Shown one piece after another: positions 6,413-11,761 of a DNA stretch of 11,761 bases. Numbering within the stretch: the stretch's first letter is position 1; each line of letters begins with the position of its first letter. The notes under the pieces were generated by a model that saw only the letters and a list, made by a program, of their open reading frames with translations, was not told where the DNA came from and did no database searches. The position numbers were made by a program, and so were the translations under genes. The stretch comes from CAZXCK01 sp964639225 (GTDB taxonomy: Bacteria > Chloroflexota > Anaerolineae > Aggregatilineales > Phototrophicaceae), in the NCBI GenBank assembly GCA_964639225.1, contig CAZXCK010000130.1, positions 1 through 11,761 of the forward strand, written 5' to 3'.

Positions 6413-7450
6413 ATGAGAAAGCTTGTAAAACAGGTTTACGGACAGTTTAGAAATTTGATGCCTTCATTTTGCCATGGCCATTTAAGCAAAATTGCCTTCA
6501 TTCTTGGCAACAAACCAGTTGTTAGGACTGATGGATTGGATCCTATTAAGAAATTTCCCAACCAGAAAAAGGGCGGGTTAATCATTTCCGCCGACTTTGA
6601 GATGGCCTGGGCCTGGAGATACGCCAAAACTGGAGATGATCCACTGCAGAAGGGCCGGGCAGAAAGAGAACATTTTCCTTTGATCATCAAAATCCTGGAA
6701 AAATATGACATTCCCATCACTTTTTCTACTGTAGGACATTTATTCTTAGAAAAGTGCCAGCCCGGAGATCATGCCTGGATGGCACGCCTTCCCGCTTTTG
6801 TAAATGATAATTGGAAATTCACAACTGGTGACTGGTTTGCTCATGATCCTTGTTCAGATTATAAAACATCGCCGGAATGGTATGCCCCTGACCTGATAAA
6901 GATGATTCAGGACTCCCGGGTCAGACATGAGATTGGATCCCACACCTTCACCCACATCGATTTTTCTTATAAAAATTGTCCTTCCCAAGTGGCGGAAGAT
7001 GAAATAGCCGCTTGCAGAAACGCAGCAGAGCCCTTTGGAGTTGACCTGAAATCCATGGTGTTCCCGGGGGGAACTTGGGGCAATATCGAGGTATTGAAAA
7101 CACATGGATTCGAAATCTACAGAAAAAGATGCGATTTCGAGATAGCCTATCCTTTCCGGGATGAACAAGGGCTTTTGGTTTCGCCAACCTCCGGGCCGCT
7201 GGAGCACAATTTGAACTATGGATGGAGTGCGGATTATTTTCAGGGTCTCTTAACGAAATATATCGACAAGGCTATCCAGACCAATACCATTGTCCATTTC
7301 TGGTTCCATCCTTCTCTGGATCCATATTTTTTGCGCAACATATTTCCAGGATTCTTTAACTATGCTTTTATGAGAAGAGAGAAAGGCGATCTATGGATAG
7401 GAACCATGAAGGAAATTGCTGAGCATATTAATCAAAACAATGTGTTATAG
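6413..7450 (+). CDS. NodB-type polysaccharide deacetylase
   Basis: Predicted 345-residue carbohydrate esterase 4-like protein, which would remove N- or O-acetyl groups from a sugar or polymer using a divalent metal. Motif 1 is ISADFEMAW (58-66), with D61 at the catalytic-base/metal position; the usual TFDDG is replaced by DFE. Motif 2 is HEIGSHTFTH (172-181), with metal-binding H177 and H181. Motif 3 is FPGG (217-220), and WFHPSLDPY (297-305) supplies the late histidine H299. TFSTVGHL (103-110) is the typical second strand. No signal peptide is clear, although the N-terminus is basic, so it probably acts on cytoplasmic or membrane-bound intermediates. This DFE subgroup is common in capsule and O-antigen clusters. 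ATG 6413 starts the conserved frame and lacks an obvious Shine-Dalgarno. A free amine made here could be an acceptor for the ligase-type neighbours, which is inferred. Confidence 0.85.
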   Translation: MRKLVKQVYGQFRNLMPSFCHGHLSKIAFILGNKPVVRTDGLDPIKKFPNQKKGGLIISADFEMAWAWRYAKTGDDPLQKGRAEREHFPLIIKILEKYDIPITFSTVGHLFLEKCQPGDHAWMARLPAFVNDNWKFTTGDWFAHDPCSDYKTSPEWYAPDLIKMIQDSRVRHEIGSHTFTHIDFSYKNCPSQVAEDEIAACRNAAEPFGVDLKSMVFPGGTWGNIEVLKTHGFEIYRKRCDFEIAYPFRDEQGLLVSPTSGPLEHNLNYGWSADYFQGLLTKYIDKAIQTNTIVHFWFHPSLDPYFLRNIFPGFFNYAFMRREKGDLWIGTMKEIAEHINQNNVL

Positions 7451-7464
7451 GGCAACTTGATAAA

Positions 7465-7480
7465 TTTTTGTACACAAAAA
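7465..7480. promoter_or_regulatory. Small palindrome upstream of the AsnB-like gene
   Basis: TTTTTGT (7465-7471) and ACAAAAA (7474-7480) are exact reverse complements around a 2-nt centre, in the 56-nt gap before the next start. The 2-nt centre is too tight for an RNA hairpin, so the site would act as a DNA operator if anything. It may be a chance feature of A+T-rich DNA. Confidence 0.2.
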
Positions 7481-7506
7481 AATAAATTTCAACAAATGAG
7501 CAGATT

Positions 7507-9360
7507 ATGGCTGGCATAGCAGGAATAGTTGACAAAACAAAACAGTCAGGAGAAGACACGCTTAAGCAAGCTTTTGTAAATATGATGCAGAAGCTGTCTT
7601 ATTCCCGGTCCCAGCTCAGCAGGGAATTTATCAGCCCTTATGTCCTTTTTGGAAACTGCGTGCCTTTGTCCTGCACAACAAACAACCAATATCAAAAAAA
7701 TGATCAATTGGACATACGCGTAGTCATTGAAGGGCTGCTTTACATTGACAGCCATGAAAGGGCAATAATCGCCCAACATTACGATACTCACAGCACTCAA
7801 TCTGACTATAGCCTGATTCCTTTTATGTATCATTTTTATGAGGAAAATTTTGTCACACATGTTACCGGCTGGTTTAACATTTTTATATATGATGAGAAAA
7901 GGAATAAATGCTTATTGGTCAATGATCGCTTGGGTTTTCTCCCCCTGTATTATTATCATTCTGATACATATTTTGTTTTTGCATCAAAAATTGAGGCGAT
8001 TCTTACATCAGGTTTATTGTCTCCGATTAGAATAGACTCAACTACCATTGCGGAACACCTTTTCTTCAATTTCCCTATATCCGATGCCACATACATTGAA
8101 CAGATTAAGACCCTTTCCAACGCGGAATGTCTTGAATTTAAACAGAAAAAATTCTCAAGGACAAAATATTGGTCTATTGGTCAATTATATGGTTATTCTC
8201 CTGAAAATCAAAATCAGAGTTTTTTCCTGATGGATGAGGGAATTGATAATGCTCTTAAAAAGGTTTTACTCAGACATGAAGGGGAAAAAGTTAACTTTAG
8301 TCTCACCGGAGGCTGGGACAGCAGAGTAATTCTCTCTTATTTTTTACCTGAGAACAGGAAAAATTTGAACACATATTCATTTGGAGCAACACACTCTGCA
8401 GATATAGTAATTCCTCGGGAGATCGCTCAAGCCGAGGGATTTGATTACACTGCATATATTTTGGATCAAGAGTATTTGAATAATAATTTTTTACCAAACG
8501 CGTTAAAAACTATTGAACTTTCAGGGGGCACACGAAACTATAAGCGTACCCATTATCTTTACGCTGTGCAGAAAATTTCTGTCATATCAGATTTTCTTGT
8601 AACTGGAATTTTTGGAGATGAGGTTTTTAAGGTAACAGGTCCTGCTGCCGGCGAAGTCCTCAATCGAAACATGATCGACATCTTGAGGTCCGAATTCAAG
8701 GTGGACATTTCACTCAAGCTTTTTTCAGACAGCCGTGTCCCGGACTGCTTGAATGTTGATCGAAAACAATTGACAAACGATTTGGTGGCAAGACTGGAGC
8801 GTCTTAAAAATAGAATGGATGAGTTTGAGTCTGTAAGCCAGAAATATTATTCTTTCCGTTTTGAATACAATTTACGAAAATATTTCGGGTACGAAGCAAA
8901 CAGCTGTAATGATTTTGTATACTTTTTTTCTCCATTCATAGATTACGATTTCCTACTTAACTTTTCACGCACTATATATTTTGGCATTCACTATCCTTTT
9001 GGGTCGAACAGCATTTTATTGAAAAAGCAAGCAACGAGGCTGTATCATGATATTGTAAAATCAAATTACGCGCGGCTCCTTCGTTATAACACTGGGCGGG
9101 GCTACTCCATGAAAGACAGCACAGAATTACTCGGAAATCTGAAAATTATTTATAAAAGGTATGTTCGAAAGAAAAGCAATACAGACGATTACAATGTTAA
9201 GCCAACGGATGATTTGTTCGAATCATATATTAAATCACGATTTTTGAATACCGATAGTATCAATTTATTAATAAATGATACTAATGCCGGAGTAAGTTCC
9301 ACAAATATTTTTTCACTGATTTATTGGATTGAAATGATTAGAAAAAGGTATGGATTATAA
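7507..9360 (+). CDS. Asparagine-synthetase-like amide ligase with a degenerate glutaminase domain
   Basis: This 617-residue protein has AsnB architecture: an N-terminal Ntn (class II glutaminase) fold (about 1-190) and a C-terminal ATP-pyrophosphatase domain (about 240-600). The synthetase half keeps the PPi loop SLTGGWDSR (265-273), SFGATHSADI (291-300) and the TGIFGDEVF segment (366-374, with D371 and E372). The linker NDRLGFLPLYYY (139-150) is also typical. The glutaminase half is dead by inspection. The protein starts M-A-G-I instead of M-C-G-I, so the nucleophilic cysteine is alanine. The glutamine-binding arginine region reads FGNCVPLS, and the N-G-E motif is replaced by VVIEGLLY. Such proteins, like beta-lactam synthetase, adenylate a carboxylate and join it to a free amine or ammonia. 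In polysaccharide loci AsnB relatives amidate uronic acids (the WbpS type), which fits the AlgD neighbour. The true substrate is unknown. The start is fixed by the conserved GIAGI N-terminus. Confidence 0.85.
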   Translation: MAGIAGIVDKTKQSGEDTLKQAFVNMMQKLSYSRSQLSREFISPYVLFGNCVPLSCTTNNQYQKNDQLDIRVVIEGLLYIDSHERAIIAQHYDTHSTQSDYSLIPFMYHFYEENFVTHVTGWFNIFIYDEKRNKCLLVNDRLGFLPLYYYHSDTYFVFASKIEAILTSGLLSPIRIDSTTIAEHLFFNFPISDATYIEQIKTLSNAECLEFKQKKFSRTKYWSIGQLYGYSPENQNQSFFLMDEGIDNALKKVLLRHEGEKVNFSLTGGWDSRVILSYFLPENRKNLNTYSFGATHSADIVIPREIAQAEGFDYTAYILDQEYLNNNFLPNALKTIELSGGTRNYKRTHYLYAVQKISVISDFLVTGIFGDEVFKVTGPAAGEVLNRNMIDILRSEFKVDISLKLFSDSRVPDCLNVDRKQLTNDLVARLERLKNRMDEFESVSQKYYSFRFEYNLRKYFGYEANSCNDFVYFFSPFIDYDFLLNFSRTIYFGIHYPFGSNSILLKKQATRLYHDIVKSNYARLLRYNTGRGYSMKDSTELLGNLKIIYKRYVRKKSNTDDYNVKPTDDLFESYIKSRFLNTDSINLLINDTNAGVSSTNIFSLIYWIEMIRKRYGL

Positions 9361-9448
9361 CTATTATTTAATACCAAAACAAGTGTTATTGAACTACTCA
9401 AAAAACAAGTAAACGCCTCTAAATTTTTTAATCCGCTATAAAAATCCA

Positions 9449-10018
9449 CCCAGGGTGCAGTGCCCGAAGCACGGGGTCCGCCAAGTCACCCTCCCGTGGG
9501 CTGAGCCCAGTGCCCGTTTCACCATTCTTTTCGAACGGTTTGCCATTGAGGTTCTTTCGCAAACCAGCATTCAAGCCGCCAGGAAGATCCTCTGTATCAG
9601 CTGGGATGAGGCCTGGCATATCCTTGACCGGGCTGTCGAGAGAGGACTCAAAAGAAAACCCAAACGGGTCATCTGCTAGTACGGGGTCGATGAAAAGTCC
9701 GCTGGCAGAGGACAAAATTACGTCACGATTATCTGTGACCTCGAAAAAGGGACCGTCGAAGGAGTCCCCCCGAAGGGAATAGCAAAGAGAGCTTTACCAC
9801 CTATTTGGACAGACTCAGCGAAGAACAAATCGATGGGATCGAAGCCGTGAGCATGGACATGTCCAAAGCCTACATCCATGCGGTCATGGATCGGCTTCCA
9901 GAAGAACAGAAAAAGATCGTCTTCGATCGCTACCACCTCATGGGTCGCATGGGGAGGCCGGAAGGACCAAAATCTCCCCTGACTGGGGGGTTCATCTGGT
10001 TGTATTCCAGAGAAAACC
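9449..10018 (+). pseudogene. Decayed ISL3-family transposase, 5' portion (split by a second ISL3 element)
   Basis: The conserved stretch begins in mid-gene with RVQCPKHGVRQVTLPWAEPS and continues RFTILFERFAIEVL and CISWDEAWHILDRA. An in-frame TAG (9677-9679) interrupts it just before YGVDEKSAGRGQNYVTIICD, which carries the catalytic D-E. Near 9775 the frame shifts, then resumes as FTTYLDRLSEEQ, AVSMDMSKAYIHAVMD (second catalytic D) and IVFDRYHLMGRMG. About 25-30 residues are then missing before GGFIWLYSREN. The N-terminal zinc-finger region is absent. These are the landmarks of ISL3-family transposases, usually about 400-430 residues. The gene is dead: 5'-truncated, with a stop, a frameshift and an internal deletion. 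It is clearly diverged from the intact transposase at 10112-11365. The stretch 9361-9448 upstream holds no gene or clear terminator. Confidence 0.85.
10011..10018. repeat. Left copy of the 8-bp target-site duplication (AGAAAACC)
   Basis: AGAAAACC directly abuts the left terminal repeat of the intact ISL3 element, and the same 8 bp follow the right end at 11483-11490. ISL3-family elements typically duplicate 8 bp. Confidence 0.85.
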
Positions 10019-10044
10019 GCCTCTTCGACGTTTGAAGTGGAATT
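10019..10044. repeat. Left terminal inverted repeat (IRL) of the ISL3 element
   Basis: 26 nt beginning GCCTCTTCGACG and ending AAGTGGAATT. It matches the reverse complement of 11457-11482 at 21 of 26 positions. TCTTCGACG (9 nt) and AAGTGGAATT (10 nt) are exact in both ends. Confidence 0.88.
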
Positions 10045-10111
10045 GAGCGGTTTTGATTTTGTTGTGGGGATCTGGTAGCACGGTCCTAAACCCTGCAAGG
10101 AGGACCTGCTC

Positions 10112-11365
10112 ATGACGCCCACGAACGACATCCTCACCCTTGGCCTTGGATTGACGGACCCCTGGAAGATCGTGGATCAGTACCTCGACGTTGAGAAGAC
10201 CCCTCATGAGCTACACATCCGCGTGGAGGCGGAGCGGGGCTCCACCTACCCGTGTCCTGAGTGCGGGAAGCCCTGCAAGGCCCACGACTTCAAGGAGTTC
10301 ACGTGGAGGCATCTGAACTTCTTCCAGCACCACTGCTACCTGACGGCTGCTGTGCCCCGGGTGAAGTGCGAGGAGCATGGATATCCCCGTGTGGAGGTCC
10401 CCTGGGCCCGGAAAGGAAGCCAGTTCACCCTTCTCTTCGAGCAGGCCGCCATGATGCTGGTCCGTGAGATGCCGGTTCTGGCAGCAGCCCGGCTGATGGA
10501 GATCACGGACAAGAGGTTGTGGCGCATCGTGGATCATTACGTCTCTAAAGCCATGGAGAACCTGGACCTCTCAGAGCTTCGAGCAGTGGGGCTCGATGAG
10601 ACCGCCTCGAAGCGAGGCCACAACTACGTCACCATCTTCATCGACTTGGACCGACCTTCGAAGCCGGTCATCTTCGCAACGCCGGGCAAAGGGAAAGGCT
10701 GCCTCACCGCGTTCAAGGCCCACCTCAAGAGGCACAAGGGCAAGCCCGAGAGGGTGGCCGAGGTGGTCTGCGACATGTCCTCGACGTTCATGAACGCTGT
10801 CGAAGAACAGTTCGAAAACGCGGCCATCACTGTAGACTGGTTCCATGTCGTGAGCCTGTTCACCCGGGCCCTGGAGGATGTGCGCCGCTCTGAAAGGAAG
10901 GCCGCGGGGTTCCCCAAGTCCCTGCGCTGGGCGGTTCTCAAGGGAGAAGAGACGCCCAAGACCGATGCCCAGCAGAAAGCGCTCTCCGAACTGGAAAACA
11001 GCGGCTTCGCAACGGCAACCGCCTATCGCCTCAAGGAGCTCCTGCGCTGGATCCGTCACGCGGCCAGTCCCCAGGCCGCCAAGTGGCGGATCACCCACTT
11101 CATCCGGCATGCCGAGAAGCAGATCGGAGAAGACCCGGTCCTCGAGCCTGTGAAGACGTCTCTCAAAACCCTCAAACTGCACGCCGAGCCCATCGCAAGG
11201 CGCTGGCTCTCGGGCCACACCAACGCCCGCTTGGAAGGGCTCAACGGCCTGTTCCAGGCAGCAAGGGCCAGGGCCCGAGGATATCGTAACGAGAAGACCT
11301 TCATCTCCATGATTTACCTGATTGCGGCTCCAATCGGTGACCTCTTGGTTCCGAAGAATGCGTGA
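10112..11365 (+). CDS. ISL3-family transposase, apparently complete
   Basis: This 417-residue transposase would act on the terminal repeats of its own element. An N-terminal zinc-binding region contains CPECGKPC (48-55) and C86-x2-H89 (KCEEHG), followed by TLLFEQAAMML (106-116) and a helix-turn-helix-like segment around 120-140. The DDE-type core has GLDETASKRGHNYVT (160-174, D162), VVCDMSSTFMNAV (218-230, D221), VDWFHVV (241-247) and NARLEGLN (371-378, E375). ATG 10112 is preceded by AAGGAGG at 10097-10103 with 8-nt spacing, a strong site and the best ribosome binding site in the window. Length and motifs are complete for the family. Its G+C-rich codon use contrasts with the polysaccharide genes, indicating a separate origin. 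Confidence 0.93.
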   Translation: MTPTNDILTLGLGLTDPWKIVDQYLDVEKTPHELHIRVEAERGSTYPCPECGKPCKAHDFKEFTWRHLNFFQHHCYLTAAVPRVKCEEHGYPRVEVPWARKGSQFTLLFEQAAMMLVREMPVLAAARLMEITDKRLWRIVDHYVSKAMENLDLSELRAVGLDETASKRGHNYVTIFIDLDRPSKPVIFATPGKGKGCLTAFKAHLKRHKGKPERVAEVVCDMSSTFMNAVEEQFENAAITVDWFHVVSLFTRALEDVRRSERKAAGFPKSLRWAVLKGEETPKTDAQQKALSELENSGFATATAYRLKELLRWIRHAASPQAAKWRITHFIRHAEKQIGEDPVLEPVKTSLKTLKLHAEPIARRWLSGHTNARLEGLNGLFQAARARARGYRNEKTFISMIYLIAAPIGDLLVPKNA

Positions 11366-11456
11366 TCTGTCCTTTTATTGCTAAAATCTATTTTTCCGAT
11401 GCCACGAGAAAAGCAGACGCCCTGAGAGAGGAAAATCGCTTCATCGACCTTTACTG
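11366..11456. other. 3' untranslated part of the ISL3 element
   Basis: This 91-nt stretch between the transposase stop and the right terminal repeat contains no supportable gene. It includes an A+T-rich patch around 11375-11397 with CTATTTTT, but no convincing hairpin-plus-U-tract terminator. Confidence 0.4.
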
Positions 11457-11482
11457 AATTCCACTTTGAGCGTCGAAGAACC
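11457..11482. repeat. Right terminal inverted repeat (IRR) of the ISL3 element
   Basis: On the minus strand it reads GGTTCTTCGACG through to AAGTGGAATT, pairing with the left end at 21 of 26 positions. The GG start is typical of ISL3-family ends. Confidence 0.88.
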
Positions 11483-11490
11483 AGAAAACC
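11483..11490. repeat. Right copy of the 8-bp target-site duplication (AGAAAACC)
   Basis: Identical to 10011-10018 and directly next to the right terminal repeat. Confidence 0.85.
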
Positions 11491-11531
11491 TCCCGCAGAG
11501 GCACTGGGATCAGTTCTACCGGATGAGGGCC
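11491..11531 (+). pseudogene. Decayed ISL3-family transposase, short 3' portion
   Basis: Read in the frame that continues from 10018, this gives LPQRHWDQFYRMRA directly after WLYSREN. That is the expected continuation of the interrupted ISL3 transposase. Similarity fades by about 11531, where sequence of an IS3-family OrfB takes over, so the 3' end of the gene was lost in an older rearrangement. The exact junction cannot be fixed by eye. Confidence 0.6.
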
Positions 11532-11536
11532 TGTGA

Positions 11537-11761
11537 CCCCCCTCCGAGGCGTTGTTCAGGACATGCAAGTACCGCCCGGAGTACCCCGAGAAGGCCTTCG
11601 GGACGCTCTCGGAAGCCAGGGACTGGGTGCTTCGCTTCGTGAGGTGGTACAACCATGAGCATCGTCACAGCGCCATCCGGTTCGTCACGCCTCATGAACG
11701 CCATGAGGGCCTGGATCGGGCGATCCTGGATCGGCGCAAGGAGATCTACGAGCAGGCCCGG
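11537..11761 (+). pseudogene. IS3-family transposase OrfB, C-terminal fragment (runs off the right edge)
   Basis: This 75-codon frame is open to the window end. It reads SEALFRTCKYRPEYPEKAFG, then ARDWVLRFVRWYNHEHRHSA and IRFVTPHERH, which is the rve/DDE integrase C-terminus of IS3-family OrfB. The E of SEALFRT (codon 11546-11548) is the third catalytic acid. The usual NPYSEALF appears here as a stop followed by PPSEALF, and everything upstream, with the two aspartates, is replaced by ISL3 remnant. No start codon is present, so the fragment cannot encode an active transposase. The 3' end of the gene may continue normally past the window. It belongs to the same IS3 subgroup style as the OrfA at the left edge but points the opposite way. 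Confidence 0.85.

Larger units (their letters stand above)
10019..11482 (+). mobile_element. Intact ISL3-family insertion sequence (1464 bp)
   Basis: The ends are defined by matching inverted repeats and an 8-bp direct repeat immediately outside them. The element carries one transposase gene with its own strong ribosome binding site and is visibly richer in G+C than the polysaccharide genes. It sits inside the conserved WLYSREN region of an older ISL3-family transposase. Removing the element and one copy of AGAAAACC joins that frame as WLYSREN to LPQRHWDQF, confirming the exact insertion point. The length fits the family (about 1.3-1.5 kb). With an apparently complete transposase, ends and target duplication, it is probably a recent insertion and potentially active. 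Confidence 0.9.

Noticed and set aside
7838..8230. Two short plus-strand frames inside the AsnB-like gene
   Set aside because: They are alternative-frame shadows without homology; the 617-codon frame accounts for the region.
9376..9410. AAAACAAGT repeated twice 26 nt apart after the AsnB-like gene
   Set aside because: Two short copies in A+T-rich DNA are not enough for an attachment site or array.
9428..9782. Overlapping short frames on both strands in the ISL3 remnant
   Set aside because: Only the frame with the RVQCPKHG, FTILFERF and VDEKSAGRG segments matches a transposase; the others are shadows in a broken gene.
10571..11218. A 215-codon minus-strand frame inside the intact ISL3 element
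   Set aside because: It is a G+C-driven shadow of the transposase gene; the plus-strand frame has complete motifs and a strong ribosome binding site.
1..11761. CRISPR arrays, tRNA or rRNA genes, riboswitches
   Set aside because: No regularly spaced repeats, cloverleaf-type sequence or conserved RNA motif was seen on either strand.

Overview
The window holds part of a bacterial surface-polysaccharide locus (capsule, exopolysaccharide or O-antigen type) between insertion-sequence debris. The cluster is fairly A+T-rich with modest codon bias; the insertion sequences at the right end are visibly richer in G+C. No rRNA, tRNA or CRISPR is present. The IS types, the AlgD-like dehydrogenase and the general style suggest a Gram-negative environmental bacterium, possibly Desulfobacterota (deltaproteobacteria). 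That placement is a weak inference from recalled similarity.

Layout. 1-290 (minus): start of an IS3-family OrfA running off the left edge, with a leader hairpin at 300-334. About 376-755 (plus): the C-terminal third of a carbohydrate sulfotransferase, lacking its 5' part and frameshifted at an A8 tract. 755-9360: six intact genes on the plus strand. They are a GT2 glycosyltransferase fused to a TupA-like ATP-grasp domain; an AlgD-type nucleotide-sugar 6-dehydrogenase; two GT4 glycosyltransferases; a NodB-type polysaccharide deacetylase after a 242-nt gap; and an asparagine-synthetase-like protein whose glutaminase half has lost its nucleophile. 9449-11531: a decayed ISL3-family transposase gene split by a second, intact ISL3-family element (10019-11482). 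This element has 26-nt imperfect terminal inverted repeats and an 8-bp target duplication, AGAAAACC. 11537-11761 (plus): the C-terminal end of an IS3-family OrfB.

How the genes may work together. The dehydrogenase would supply a GDP-activated uronic acid (GDP-mannuronate if it is a true AlgD), and three glycosyltransferase domains would build the repeat unit. The deacetylase could expose amines on N-acetylated sugars. Two unrelated ATP-dependent carboxylate-activating modules, the TupA-like ATP-grasp domain and the glutaminase-dead AsnB-like protein, could form amide bonds on the uronate carboxyl groups. The most interesting hypothesis here is therefore an amide-decorated uronic-acid polysaccharide. 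No flippase, polymerase, chain-length regulator or ABC exporter lies in the window, so the locus is incomplete as seen.
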